Assembly: GCF_002286965.1 (NCBI RefSeq) | Contig: NZ_NSKD01000007.1 | Location: forward strand, 1 to 64,000 | Length of the DNA: 64,000 nt | Direction of reading: 5' to 3' | Origin: Halovibrio salipaludis | GTDB lineage: Bacteria; Pseudomonadota; Gammaproteobacteria; Pseudomonadales; Oleiphilaceae | In this document: positions 45,050 to 54,678 of the stretch, one piece after another | Numbering within the stretch: the stretch's first letter is position 1 | Layout of the letters: each line of letters begins with the position of its first letter | Program-made: the position numbers and the translations under genes | Notes under the pieces: model-generated | The model's input: only the letters and a program-made list of their open reading frames with translations | The model's database searches: none | What the model was told of the DNA's origin: nothing

Positions 45050-45949
45050 ATGAGCCAACCGCCTACCAGGCCATCCAGCCGTGCCGCATTACCGCTGCTG
45101 GATAGCGAGGTACTGCGCACCTTTGTCACGATTGCGGAGAGCGGTAGTTTTACCCGGGCAGCCCAACAGCTCTTTCGAACGCCTTCCGCACTGAGCATGC
45201 AGATCAAACGTCTGGAAGAGACGTTGGGCCAATCCCTGTTTGTGCGCGAAGCGCGCCATGTGCGCCTTACCGCCGAGGGAGAAGTGCTCCTGGGCTACGG
45301 GCGGCGGTTGCTCAAGCTGAATGCGGAAGCCGTTACCCAGTTTCTGGCTCCCTCGCTGGAAGGGCGCGTGGGATTCGGGATAACTGACGACGTCGTGGGG
45401 CGCATCCTACCCAATGTGTTATCCCAATTTGCCCGATCGCATCCGGCCGTTCAGGTCGATGTTGTGGTTGGACACAGCATCGACCTGTTCGCAAAGCTGG
45501 ATGACGGCGAACTTGATCTGGCGCTGGTGATGGGAAGTGAGTCACGACAGGATTTGCACAGGGAAGTGATTCATAGTGAAACACTGGTATGGGTCGGCCG
45601 TGAGGACGGGATTGCTGTGGAACAAAGGCCCCTGCCGGTAACCCTGGCCCAACATGGGTGTGAATGGCGCAGAATCACGTTGAACGCCCTGGATGGGGCT
45701 GGCGTTGATTATCGAATCGCCTACTCCTGCGACTATTGTTCCGGCCAGGAAGCGGCCATTCTGGCGGATCTTGCGATTACAGCCTTCCCGAAAGGCCTGA
45801 TCCGGCCACCGCTAAAGCGCCTTACCAACGACTCACTGCCGCCACTGGGTGGTTACCAGGTGGCGCTGGTGAATCATCCAGGCCACAGCGAGGCCAGCAG
45901 GGCACTGGCTGAGCATGTGCTGGAGGCGTGCCGGCCGGATGTCTCATGA
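45050..45949 (+). CDS. LysR-type transcriptional regulator
   Basis: This 299-residue protein has a winged helix (about 15-75, SEVLRTFVTIAESGSFTRAA and SALSMQIKRLEETLGQS) and an effector domain with CDYCSGQEAAILADLAITAF. The N-terminus LPLLDSEVLRTF resembles the group containing the creatine-region LysR. Its target is unknown; the neighbour upstream is the 103-residue unknown gene (divergent). Confidence 0.92.
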   Translation: MSQPPTRPSSRAALPLLDSEVLRTFVTIAESGSFTRAAQQLFRTPSALSMQIKRLEETLGQSLFVREARHVRLTAEGEVLLGYGRRLLKLNAEAVTQFLAPSLEGRVGFGITDDVVGRILPNVLSQFARSHPAVQVDVVVGHSIDLFAKLDDGELDLALVMGSESRQDLHREVIHSETLVWVGREDGIAVEQRPLPVTLAQHGCEWRRITLNALDGAGVDYRIAYSCDYCSGQEAAILADLAITAFPKGLIRPPLKRLTNDSLPPLGGYQVALVNHPGHSEASRALAEHVLEACRPDVS

Positions 45950-46037
45950 GATCTCTGTTCGAGTTCCAGGCTGGAGAGCCCTTCCGTCACACAGGTGTCA
46001 CATATGTGTCACAGAGAAAATCGGGAGGCCTGAAACG

Positions 46038-46070
46038 AAAAAAGGCAGATCAGTAAGTAACTGATCTGCC
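46038..46070 (-). terminator. Terminator of tRNA-fMet
   Basis: An 11-bp perfect stem (GGCAGATCAGT/ACTGATCTGCC) with loop AAGTA; on the minus strand it is followed by TTTTTT. It is 12 bases after the tRNA 3' end. Confidence 0.9.
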
Positions 46071-46081
46071 TTTCAGGAATC

Positions 46082-46158
<77 letters not shown>

Positions 46159-46202
46159 ACTGCTTTGTCATCTCTGGGCCTTGGCCCGTCGATGTGGTGC
46201 GT

Positions 46203-46231
46203 ATCCTATGGAATTGCGCCCCGCCCGTCAA
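46203..46231 (-). promoter_or_regulatory. Promoter of tRNA-fMet
   Basis: Read leftward: TTGACG (46231-46226), 17 bases, TAGGAT (46208-46203), then a mixed discriminator ACGCACC. The start would be about 38 bases before the tRNA. Confidence 0.75.
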
Positions 46232-46254
46232 GGGCTTGGGAATCGATTTTCACT

Positions 46255-46280
46255 AAAAAGGCCAGCCCGGAGGCTGGCCT
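46255..46280 (-). terminator. Terminator of the lipoprotein-porin operon
   Basis: AGGCCAGCC-CGGA-GGCTGGCCT, with TTTTT following on the minus strand, just after the lipoprotein stop. Confidence 0.85.
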
Positions 46281-46286
46281 GATTGG

Positions 46287-49200
46287 TTACTGTTCAGATG
46301 CTGTCTGTCGTAACCGCTGAGGTAAATCTTTTACCGGATTGGATATGAAGTTCAGGTAGATACCGTCTCGAGGAATTTCTAAAGGAATTGTAAAACTAAC
46401 AATCCCCGGCAAATCTCCAATCTCAAGAGCATCTATATTGACGTTGATTTCAGGATGGTTGCTATTTTTTTGCACAACCTGCATGCGGCCATCATCAAAG
46501 AAAGTAATATCCCCTTTCAATTCGAGTGGGAATGGCTTGCTGAACAAGTCATGCGAGGCCCCAAGAGAGGGCTCAAGCGCGGGCGCATCGAGGGCGAGGT
46601 CCACCTTTGTCTTGAAAACTGGCGAACCATTGTCATCCCCCTCCACAATGATGCCCGGAATCAACTTGGTTCGGCTGCAATCACTGGTACAGCTAGGCTT
46701 ATCCTGTGCGTAACGCATCCGGAGTAACTGAGGCCCAGTTGCTTGCTCACTCTCCCCAAGAACTTCAAGGCCCTCCAAGTAAACACTTGCTGACGTTGTC
46801 GCAAGCATCGTTGGATAAAGGAGCACTCCCACGCCACGCTTGCCGGTTTCCAGATCTTTCGCAGGCCCAACTACTTCAGTATTGAGCCCATAAGTCTGGT
46901 AAATAAACTTCTTTTCCGGACATTGCGTGTCTTCATCGTACCCCGCGCAACCAACTGCCGCACCGGAAGGCAAAAGAGACAGTCCATTAACTTTCTGCCC
47001 AACAACCTGCAGCTTGGCCGCGTTTGCTGAAGGCTTGTAGCCTCCTTCGCCGTTGGGTAGGTGATCCCAAGGCTCCAAGCAGTCAGTACCATCAAGGCTG
47101 GCGCAATCGATCTCGTAATTTGAGTTGACGTCACGAATAGGAAGATTTCTCAAAGGAGTAAACACTGACTGGCGGGTTGCCCCTTCTTCAAACTCCAACC
47201 AATCCACATCCTCAACTTGCCGTTTTGCCACGCCCTCAAAATAGATAGTCATAGGCTGGCCGCCATTGTCAGTCGGATCTTCAAGAAGATCTGTCTGCAA
47301 TGCCTGCCCATTCGCTCCGCAGATGACATTGCTGCAGTCACCGCTTTCCGCAGACACCATGGTGTATCGGTAGAAACTGTCTTCATCCCACGGCTCGTCT
47401 GGGTAAAAACGAACCCTCTGGTTGTTCTTCTCCAGCCGGCCTTCGACAGTTTCAGCCTCACCAATTGTTCCCCCAACATCGGACTGGGAGACCTTTTCGA
47501 CAATAAAGGTCTCTCCAAGACGGATGGAATCACGGTTCATGGACTGTGAGAAGACGACGACAATTGGTCGGTCTGCCGGCATTTTTGTCACAGGTAGTAC
47601 ATCACCGGCTTCTCCATCGGGTGCCGCGTCCCAGCACTGGCCGTGCGTCCCTTCTTCGAGATCCACAGCATCTTGCGTTGTTTCACATGGATAGCCGGGA
47701 TAAGTCGTGAGAGCGATAGGAGACCGTGGTGTCACCCCTGAGCCATCATCAATTGCGGGCAGCGAAAAGGTAAGCGGCCCTATAGCCCTTCCATTGCCCG
47801 CTAGGTCCGTCAACTTATTGGTGATATCGACCCTATAATCAACACCGTGCTTCAGACCACCTTCCGGGTTGATTGTGACGGTTGTGCCATCAACCTTTGT
47901 ACTGAAATCCTGAACCGGAAAATTATTGGCATACAGCGAAATACCTTCCTCAACAGAGCTCTCCCTAATAGGCTCATTGAAGTTCAGGATCACCGGATCA
48001 CCCGGGCGCTGCATGGCCTGACGAGTATCGGGGACAGCGTTCTCGGGGCCCGGCATCCAACTCAACAGCTTCGGCCCCTCATCGTCCACCGGCCGAAGGT
48101 CAGCAGCATCCGTGGGCGCATCCTCGGAGATATCGCCTTTCAGATTGAAGGCGATGGTGGAGTCGGTGTACTCCTGGCCGAGCAGTTCCGGCTCAACAAC
48201 ACCAATCGCATCGATGGTGAGCACACCATCCCGGACCATGGCGATACCACGGAGTTCAACACTCATCAGATCCTGGGAAAGCGCAGCGTTCGGCTGCTCG
48301 CTCTCGGTGTTCATGGCAATGTCCATGAAGAGCGTGACGTGCCGTGGCGCGTTGTCGTTATCCGTATAGGGGTTGGGGCTGAGGTAACCGTTGGCGTCCG
48401 AGATCATGGTGACCTTGATGTCACCAGTGGTCTCCTGGGGCCCGTAGTTGCCATCGCCCTCACGGGCCTTGAGGATCGGAACCTCGCCACCCACCTTCAC
48501 ATCAATGCTTGTACTGCGCAGGACGCTGTTACGCGGAATGCGCAGCGGCAGCGGCTCGTCCGAGCCGAAACTGGGGGCGTAGCCAAGCTCCGCGAAGAGA
48601 GACCCTGTCTGCTGGGAGGTGTCAGTCACACCCTGTAGCACTGAGTTCAGGGTTACCCCGTTGATGACCTGGCCATTCAGGATGGACTTGGTAGCCTGGG
48701 ACTCACTCTCACCACTTGCCAGGCCGGAATCCACGGTGATCTGTTCCGCCACCACGGTCGGACCGGTTTCACGGGGCGTGTACTTGAACTCCTGGTTCAG
48801 GAGCTGGTCACCATCCGTCTTGCTGGGCACATTGTCCAGGCTGAGGGTGTAGGTTTCCCCCGCTTCCAGAACATCATCCCGGCTGCCGCACGCCGCAAGG
48901 GATTCTGTCACGCAGGGATCAACGCTGATGTTGTTGCCCCGGACGATGACATTGGCATCAACCGCCTCACCGCTGCTGTCAGTGAGCTCAATGGTACCGC
49001 CTTTATCCCGCCACTGCGGGTGCACCGGGTGGGTGGTCCTGAGCCGGAAGGTTGAAAAGTTCATTGGTCCAAACTGACCCGGCTCGCTCTTCTGGCTGTC
49101 CGGCAGCGGCACGGCAGAGGCGACCTCGAACGAGTCCGTGCCCTCAACCCTGTTATTGGGACCGTCATACAGGTTCCGGGTTGAGAACTGGATGCCGGGC

Positions 49201-49619
49201 TCGCCCTGGGCATTGGGTTCAGTGATCGAAGAACCATCCGCCGCCAGGAGCGGACCGCCTTCAAAGGTCACACTGTAGTCTGACTGGGCGTCGAGCCCAC
49301 CATTCGGGGTGAGCACCAGGCTGCGTCCGCCGTCCACTTTTTCCAGGGAATACTGAACGTCTTTTTCGCCATCCTTCTGGAGCTGGATCTTGCTGGTCGC
49401 CTCCCCTTCCGAATCCGCTATTGCATGGGAGAACCGCATCACTACCTCAGCTTCGGGGCTGACGTCGGCCTGGCCATCAGTTGGATAGGAATAACTCAGG
49501 TAGGTATCACCACCCGAGCCCGAGGCTGAGACTTCGATATCATCGGATTGCTCTTCACCACCCATGCAACCCGTAAGCAGCAGAAGGGGAATCAGAGCCA
49601 GGGTATATTGTTGTTTCAT
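46287..49619 (-). CDS. Large Ig-like-domain lipoprotein, partner of the FadL-type porin
   Basis: This 1110-residue protein begins MKQQYTLALIPLLLLTGC, a lipoprotein signal with the lipidated Cys at 18. Bacterial Ig-like (Big_5) segments recur, for example YPTDGQADVSPEAEVVMRFS near 45-65, PVILNFNEPIRESSVEEGIS near 545 and RPIVVVFSQSMNRDSIRLGE near 690. No GxSxG lipase motif or other enzyme signature was found. It is 14 bp downstream of the FadL-like gene. In Vibrio a FadL gene is paired with the lipoprotein lipase VolA, so a surface lipid-handling partner role is plausible, but no catalytic site is seen. Confidence 0.75.
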   Translation of the reverse strand: MKQQYTLALIPLLLLTGCMGGEEQSDDIEVSASGSGGDTYLSYSYPTDGQADVSPEAEVVMRFSHAIADSEGEATSKIQLQKDGEKDVQYSLEKVDGGRSLVLTPNGGLDAQSDYSVTFEGGPLLAADGSSITEPNAQGEPGIQFSTRNLYDGPNNRVEGTDSFEVASAVPLPDSQKSEPGQFGPMNFSTFRLRTTHPVHPQWRDKGGTIELTDSSGEAVDANVIVRGNNISVDPCVTESLAACGSRDDVLEAGETYTLSLDNVPSKTDGDQLLNQEFKYTPRETGPTVVAEQITVDSGLASGESESQATKSILNGQVINGVTLNSVLQGVTDTSQQTGSLFAELGYAPSFGSDEPLPLRIPRNSVLRSTSIDVKVGGEVPILKAREGDGNYGPQETTGDIKVTMISDANGYLSPNPYTDNDNAPRHVTLFMDIAMNTESEQPNAALSQDLMSVELRGIAMVRDGVLTIDAIGVVEPELLGQEYTDSTIAFNLKGDISEDAPTDAADLRPVDDEGPKLLSWMPGPENAVPDTRQAMQRPGDPVILNFNEPIRESSVEEGISLYANNFPVQDFSTKVDGTTVTINPEGGLKHGVDYRVDITNKLTDLAGNGRAIGPLTFSLPAIDDGSGVTPRSPIALTTYPGYPCETTQDAVDLEEGTHGQCWDAAPDGEAGDVLPVTKMPADRPIVVVFSQSMNRDSIRLGETFIVEKVSQSDVGGTIGEAETVEGRLEKNNQRVRFYPDEPWDEDSFYRYTMVSAESGDCSNVICGANGQALQTDLLEDPTDNGGQPMTIYFEGVAKRQVEDVDWLEFEEGATRQSVFTPLRNLPIRDVNSNYEIDCASLDGTDCLEPWDHLPNGEGGYKPSANAAKLQVVGQKVNGLSLLPSGAAVGCAGYDEDTQCPEKKFIYQTYGLNTEVVGPAKDLETGKRGVGVLLYPTMLATTSASVYLEGLEVLGESEQATGPQLLRMRYAQDKPSCTSDCSRTKLIPGIIVEGDDNGSPVFKTKVDLALDAPALEPSLGASHDLFSKPFPLELKGDITFFDDGRMQVVQKNSNHPEINVNIDALEIGDLPGIVSFTIPLEIPRDGIYLNFISNPVKDLPQRLRQTASEQ

Positions 49620-49633
49620 GGCATGATCTCCGC

Positions 49634-50971
49634 TTAGAACTTCAGTGTGACGGAGCCACTGACGACGTGAATTTCGCCATCTGCAGTGACCGGCTGTGTG
49701 TTGCCGTCATTGTCTTCAATGGTGAAGTCGCGCTCCTCCAGCTGCTGGTACTGGTAACCGATATCAAACCGGACCGGATACCGCAGAAAACGTGTCCGTT
49801 CATAGGTGGCGCTGAGCCCCAGCCCGGCAATGATGCGGTCATTGTCAATGTAGTTGAGCTTGGGGGTGCGCGAGCTTGTCAGTGGTGATTCCTCATAGGC
49901 TAGGCCGCCGAGCAGTTTGACAGGGCCAAACAGGTCCATTTCAGCCCCAATGCGGGGGACTACAGTATCCTGAAACTCCGCTTTCTGAGAGGTGCTGCCG
50001 GAGGCATCCTCCTGATCCTTAATGGTGTCCGCCTCAAGCTCATCTTCCAGCCCGGACCATTCACGTTTCTCCACCGTAAAGCCAGCACGCCATCCATCCC
50101 CTTTGTACTGGGTACCAAAGGCGTAGATTTCGGGCTGATAGGAATCAATGGTGGATACAGCGAGACTCAGGCCTGGGTCAGGAATGGTCTGCTTTACAAT
50201 GATGTTCGATTCAACGGCCGTGGACGATGCGGAGCTGTTTCGAAAGCTCAACGCACTTTCAAAACCGCTGAGGAAGCAGCTGCTATCCGGGCAGAAGGTA
50301 TCTCCCCAGTTCAGGGTCAGCCCGAGAATGGAGCGGATATTGGGCTCCGCCTCCACGGAGAGCTCCTCCTGCTCAGTTTCTCCGGCGAGCGTGGAGGTAG
50401 CATTCAAGGTCGCAGTAGCATCAAGCGTGATACGGGACGCGGCCCCTAGACTGATGCCCCGCCAGATTTTGGTGCCAGCGCCGAGGGAAAGAAACAGCGG
50501 CTCACGTCCGTAACGCATGTACTGACCTGTCTCAGATGCCTCGGCCCCAAACGCAAGCATCTCCTTGCCGTATTTTTCCACACCGGCAATAAAGCCGAGA
50601 TGGATCGGATGCCCGGACTGGAGCAGCGAGGCAACGTTGGTTTTCATACCAAGAAGAACGCTCTGACTCGGGTCATTAGAGACCACATCACTGTCGGTGT
50701 TCGGCCGTTGCGCCCGCAGCTCCTGTTCAGCGTGCATGATCGCCTGGGTCAGCTCCCCGCGCTCGTCCTTCACCAGCGCAGCCGGGTTGTAGTAGTTCGC
50801 TGAGACCTGGGAATTGAACATGGACAGCGCCTGGGCGGTGGCCAGGTCTTCCGGGAAGATCCCGTAGCTGGTGCCAATGTTGCCCATGCTGGCATGGGTG
50901 CCCGCGCTGGCTCCTGCGAGTGCAATGCCAAGTGCGAGGCGTCGAAGTGCGGTTCCGTGCGTGGTCTGCAT
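49634..50971 (-). CDS. FadL/OmpP1-type outer-membrane hydrophobic-compound transporter
   Basis: This 445-residue beta-barrel protein has a signal peptide (about 1-28) and a mature start SMGNIGTSYGIFPEDLATAQ. It contains NYYNPAALV, the OmpP1/FadL-like hatch motif, and ends in a C-terminal Phe (VSGSVTLKF) for Bam-dependent insertion. Such channels let long-chain fatty acids, alkanes or aromatics cross the outer membrane. It is the first gene of an operon with the Ig-like lipoprotein. Confidence 0.82.
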   Translation of the reverse strand: MQTTHGTALRRLALGIALAGASAGTHASMGNIGTSYGIFPEDLATAQALSMFNSQVSANYYNPAALVKDERGELTQAIMHAEQELRAQRPNTDSDVVSNDPSQSVLLGMKTNVASLLQSGHPIHLGFIAGVEKYGKEMLAFGAEASETGQYMRYGREPLFLSLGAGTKIWRGISLGAASRITLDATATLNATSTLAGETEQEELSVEAEPNIRSILGLTLNWGDTFCPDSSCFLSGFESALSFRNSSASSTAVESNIIVKQTIPDPGLSLAVSTIDSYQPEIYAFGTQYKGDGWRAGFTVEKREWSGLEDELEADTIKDQEDASGSTSQKAEFQDTVVPRIGAEMDLFGPVKLLGGLAYEESPLTSSRTPKLNYIDNDRIIAGLGLSATYERTRFLRYPVRFDIGYQYQQLEERDFTIEDNDGNTQPVTADGEIHVVSGSVTLKF

Positions 50972-51403
50972 AGAGGCTCCTACTGCTCTTGTTATCCGAG
51001 CCTGATTCCAGGCGATCGCGTTTTATGAAGTGTGATTCAATTGGTCATTTACAGTTCGTTACACTTGCAATTCTATAGCCCTCCCTCCCATACACTTTGG
51101 CCAAACCGACGTCCGTTTGCGTCAAAGGAGGCAGTATGTGGCAGTCCTTTCCGTCCCGCCGGGTTATCCTTGACTAATATCAATAACTTAAACCCAGCGG
51201 GCACGCCATTGCGCAAATGTTGCCCAGCGTTGCGTTTTGTTAAATGAGGCACTTGCGTGACACAGATCACACAACAAAACAGAGTTCCCGTGCGGAGGCT
51301 TCGTGGGACGTGGTGGACTGACGGCGCGAACCACCCATGGTAGGCTTCAGCGCTGAGTTCACGGGGCCTTTAAAGCACACTGCCAGCGGGATGACAAACC
51401 GCC
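50972..51403. promoter_or_regulatory. Divergent intergenic region with FNR- and CRP-like sites
   Basis: 432 bp between the FadL-like gene and the diguanylate cyclase, which diverge. TTGAC-TAAT-ATCAA at 51170-51183 matches the FNR/ANR box except one base. GTGA-CACAGA-TCACA at 51256-51271 matches the CRP core except its first base. No credible gene was found; a 13-codon frame at 51136 is too short to judge. Confidence 0.5.
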
Positions 51404-52441
51404 ATGCCGGAAGCCTTCCAGCACTACCCTGACGACATCTCCCTCGAGTCCCTGCTCGAGCATGCCCGCCGCAATGAGCGCATCGCACGTAACCTGTTTG
51501 AGATTGAGCGGGAGATCATGGGGTGTCGCGACTGCGCTGCCTTTCTGGACCGGCTGGTGGACCGCGTGCGCGATCGCTTTGACCTGGATGAGGTCTGGCT
51601 GGTCCTGACGGACGTGGAGGCCAACCAGCCACTATGGGAGATGCTGAGCGAGGACGGTGCCCTGAGCCTGCGCGTGAACGCACCCGCTGCGGACTTCCTC
51701 CGCCTTACCGGCAGCAGCCAGAAGCCCATACTGATTCCGGACACCCGCAGCTGCCAGCACCTGATCCCGCCCGCCTGGCAGAGCAGCATCCAGTCCATGG
51801 CCATACTGCCGCTGGTGGTTGAGGAAAGGCTGGCCGGTGGCCTGGTGTTGGGGACCCGCACAGCAGGGCGCTACAGTCGGGATATGGGAGCGTTCTTCCT
51901 GGAGCAGCTGGCGGTCAAGGCCTCCCTGGGGCTGGATTCCGCTTTTGCCCGGGAACAGCTTCGCCGTCTCGCGACCCGGGATTCCCTGACCGGTCTGCGC
52001 AACCGCCGCGAGATGGAGACAGTCCTGCAGAAGGAGCTGAGCCGTTCCCGCCGTTACCAGATGCCGCTGTCACTGCTGTTCATTGACTGTGACGGCTTCA
52101 AGCGGATCAATGACGAGCACGGCCATGAATGCGGCGATGCCTACCTGTGCCACCTGGGCGAATGCCTGCGCCGCCAGCTGCGCGAGGACGACAGCGTCTT
52201 CCGGTTTGCCGGGGATGAATTCGTGGTGGTCCTGCCCAACCAGAGCGTCCAGGCGGCCACGCACATCGCCACCCGCCTGCAGCAGGGGCTGGCGGATGAG
52301 CCGCTCGAGTGGGCGGGCCATTCGATTCCCCTGGCATTCAGCGTGGGCGTGGCGGGCAACGAGCAGCCTGGCCTGGACGACTCACGCGCCCTGCTGCGCC
52401 ACGCGGACCAGCGCCTTTACGAGCAGAAGCGCGAGCGATAG
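51404..52441 (+). CDS. Diguanylate cyclase with DUF484/GAF-like sensor
   Basis: This 345-residue soluble protein has a GAF-like, DUF484-type sensor (about 25-175, LESLLEHARRNERIARNLFE and MAILPLVVEERLAGGLVLGT) and a GGDEF domain (about 185-345). The active site is AGDEF in FRFAGDEFVVVL, a variant usually still active, and the REDD inhibition site lies five residues before it. Its last 25 bases overlap tail to tail with the AraC gene. Confidence 0.9.
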   Translation: MPEAFQHYPDDISLESLLEHARRNERIARNLFEIEREIMGCRDCAAFLDRLVDRVRDRFDLDEVWLVLTDVEANQPLWEMLSEDGALSLRVNAPAADFLRLTGSSQKPILIPDTRSCQHLIPPAWQSSIQSMAILPLVVEERLAGGLVLGTRTAGRYSRDMGAFFLEQLAVKASLGLDSAFAREQLRRLATRDSLTGLRNRREMETVLQKELSRSRRYQMPLSLLFIDCDGFKRINDEHGHECGDAYLCHLGECLRRQLREDDSVFRFAGDEFVVVLPNQSVQAATHIATRLQQGLADEPLEWAGHSIPLAFSVGVAGNEQPGLDDSRALLRHADQRLYEQKRER

Positions 52442-53427
52442 GCCCCGGGCGTCACCCCCGTCCACTTCTTGAAGGCCCGATGGAAAGTCGAGGTCTCAGT
52501 GAACCCGGCCCGGTGCGCGATCTCGTTGATGGACAGCTGATCCCGCGTGAGGTGGACAATGGCGATGTCCCGCCGCAGGTTGTCCTTGATCTCCTGGAAC
52601 GAGGTGTTCTCCGCCCGCAGTCGCCGGCGCAGGGTCTGGGGGCTGGTGTTGAGCTGCTGGGCGATGGCCTCGAAATCCGGTATGGGCTGGGTGAAGTCGC
52701 GCCCGATCAGGGCCCGGATACGGGCGGTGTAGCTGTTGCGGTCATCAGGCCTCGCCATCAGGTCCGCCGGCGAGGTCATCAGGAAGTGGCGCATCTCCAG
52801 CTCATCCCGGATCACTGGCTCCTGCAGGTAACGCACAGGGAAAGCCAAGCCGGTCTGCGGCTGGTCAAACAGCATCGGCGCATGGAAGATGCCGCGGTAT
52901 TCATGGCTGTGGGCCGGCTCCGGGTAGTCAAAGCTGACCCGGGTTAACGGTATGCCCTGGCCAATGAGCCAGGAGCTGAGCCGGTGCCAGATCACCAGCA
53001 GCGATTCCCGGAGAAAGCGGTGGCTGTCGTCGCTGAGCGGTGCTTCCGTCTCGAGCGTGATCAGGGCCTCTTCACCACGGATACTCAGCGGCATGGTGAT
53101 GCCCGTTTCGAACAGGCCATAGAAGTGGCTGGCACGGCGCAGCACACAGTCCAGATTGTCGCAGTGGATCACCAGCTGGCACAGGGTCGCAAAGGTCCCG
53201 GGGCGGCTGCGTGCCGGGGCGAAGCCCATGAACTCGTCCTTCATGGTGGCCCAGATCACCTGCATCAGCCGGGTGTACTGGTTACCGGTCACCCGTGCCT
53301 GTTCCTGCTCGATGAGCTCCGGCTCAATCCCCGCCTCACGCATCATGGCATGGGTGTCATACCCCTGGCGCCTGGCGCCGGCCAGGGCTGCGGTTACAAA
53401 GTGGGCAGAGACAGTAAGGCGTGCCAT
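52417..53427 (-). CDS. AraC-family transcriptional regulator
   Basis: This 336-residue protein has an N-terminal sensor domain of the OruR/ArgR-like type (about 15-200, MREAGIEPELIEQEQARVTG) and a C-terminal double helix-turn-helix (about 230-336, VHLTRDQLSINEIAHRAGFT and TSTFHRAFKKWTGVTPGAYR). It is divergent from the CoA-transferase gene (112 bp), which is its most likely target. Its stop codon lies inside the diguanylate cyclase gene. Confidence 0.92.
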   Translation of the reverse strand: MARLTVSAHFVTAALAGARRQGYDTHAMMREAGIEPELIEQEQARVTGNQYTRLMQVIWATMKDEFMGFAPARSRPGTFATLCQLVIHCDNLDCVLRRASHFYGLFETGITMPLSIRGEEALITLETEAPLSDDSHRFLRESLLVIWHRLSSWLIGQGIPLTRVSFDYPEPAHSHEYRGIFHAPMLFDQPQTGLAFPVRYLQEPVIRDELEMRHFLMTSPADLMARPDDRNSYTARIRALIGRDFTQPIPDFEAIAQQLNTSPQTLRRRLRAENTSFQEIKDNLRRDIAIVHLTRDQLSINEIAHRAGFTETSTFHRAFKKWTGVTPGAYRSRFCS

Positions 53428-53539
53428 GGGCGTCCGTGTCGGTGAGCGGATTGGTCAATGGATCTGAGCATCGGCGCCGGTGGACGCCTGTTCACAGGTG
53501 CGTATGGTAGAGCCATCCGCAAGAGAGGACAAAACCCAG

Positions 53540-54652
53540 ATGACGGGACCACTTACATCGCTGAAGGTACTCGACTTCTCCACCCTGCTCCCGGGCCCCT
53601 ACGCCACCATGATGCTGGCGGACATGGGTGCCGAGGTCCTGCGGGTGGAATCACCGGAGCGTATGGATCTCACGCGCATGACCCCGCCCCACGACGGTGG
53701 CGTCTCCACCGCGCACGCCTACCTCAACCGCGGCAAGCGCAGCGTGACGCTGAACCTCAAGGAGCCGGAGGCCGTGGCCTGGGTGAAGGAACGGATTCAC
53801 GAGTACGATGTGCTGGTGGAGCAGTTCCGCCCCGGGGTGATGGCACGCTTCGGACTGGACTATGACAGCCTGAGCGCCCTGCATCCGGGGCTGGTCTACT
53901 GCAGCATCACCGGTTACGGCCAGACCGGCCCCTACCGGGACCGGGCCGGGCACGACATCAACTATCTGGCGCTTTCCGGCGTGGCCAGTTACAGCGGCCG
54001 CGCGGAGACCGGGCCGCCACCGCTGGGCATCCAGGTGGCGGATGTGGCTGGCGGCTCGCACCACGCGGTCATGGGCATACTGGCGGCGGTCACGCACCAG
54101 CGCCAGAGCGGCGAGGGCCAGCACGTGGACATCAGCATGACCGATGCCGCCTTCGCCATGAACGCCATGGCTGGCGCCGCCTGGCTGGCCGCCGGCGAGG
54201 AACCTGAGCCGGAAGGTGGCATGCTCAACGGCGGTGCCTTCTACGACTACTACCGGACCGCGGACGGACGCTGGCTCTCGGTCGGCAGCCTGGAGCCGCC
54301 GTTCGCGAAGCAGCTGTTCAGCGTGATCGGCGAGCCGGAACTGGCCGCCAAGGGGCTGAGCCCGAAACCTGAGGACCAGAAAGCGCTCAAGAGCGCACTC
54401 CGGGAAGCCATAGCAGGGAAGACACTGGCGCAATGGCAGGCGATCTTCAGTGAGCAGGATGCCTGCGTGGAGCCGGTCCTGACCCTGAGAGAAGCCACAG
54501 AGCACCCCCAGATCCAGGCCCGGCATATGGTGATCGAGGTGGACCGGGGGGACGGCACCACCCAGAAGCAGCCCGGCCACCCACTGAAGTTCAGCACCAC
54601 GCCGTGCGCAAGCGCCTTCATCGGGCGGCCCCTCGGAGCGGATAACCCGTAG
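53540..54652 (+). CDS. CaiB/BaiF-family CoA transferase
   Basis: This 370-residue class III CoA transferase or racemase-like enzyme starts MTGPLTSLKVLDFSTLLPGP (ATG at 53540, weak GAGAGGAC about 10 bases upstream). It has GPYATMMLADMGAEVLRVES and NRGKRSVTLNLKEPEAVAW, then LVYCSITGYGQTGPYRDRAGHD, where the catalytic Asp is expected. Members move CoA between acids or racemise 2-methylacyl-CoA; the length and single domain fit alpha-methylacyl-CoA racemase. The substrate is unknown. Confidence 0.9.
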   Translation: MTGPLTSLKVLDFSTLLPGPYATMMLADMGAEVLRVESPERMDLTRMTPPHDGGVSTAHAYLNRGKRSVTLNLKEPEAVAWVKERIHEYDVLVEQFRPGVMARFGLDYDSLSALHPGLVYCSITGYGQTGPYRDRAGHDINYLALSGVASYSGRAETGPPPLGIQVADVAGGSHHAVMGILAAVTHQRQSGEGQHVDISMTDAAFAMNAMAGAAWLAAGEEPEPEGGMLNGGAFYDYYRTADGRWLSVGSLEPPFAKQLFSVIGEPELAAKGLSPKPEDQKALKSALREAIAGKTLAQWQAIFSEQDACVEPVLTLREATEHPQIQARHMVIEVDRGDGTTQKQPGHPLKFSTTPCASAFIGRPLGADNP

Positions 54653-54675
54653 GAGCAGCCATGGCTGCTCCTACG
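54648..54675. repeat. REP-like 28-bp perfect palindrome
   Basis: Each arm is CGTAGGAGCAGCCA. It differs from the copy at 26041-26068 by a compensating G-to-A and C-to-T pair, so the pairing is kept. It supplies the TAG stop of the CaiB-type gene. Confidence 0.8.
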
Positions 54676-54678
54676 GCG

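Noticed and set aside
45986..46012. Three GTCACA-type repeats with a CACATATGTG palindrome after the second LysR gene
   Set aside because: Short, downstream of the gene and not near a promoter; no regulator recognised.
46287..49619. Possible VolA-type lipase activity of the Ig-like lipoprotein
   Set aside because: No GxSxG nucleophile elbow or matching catalytic residues were found.
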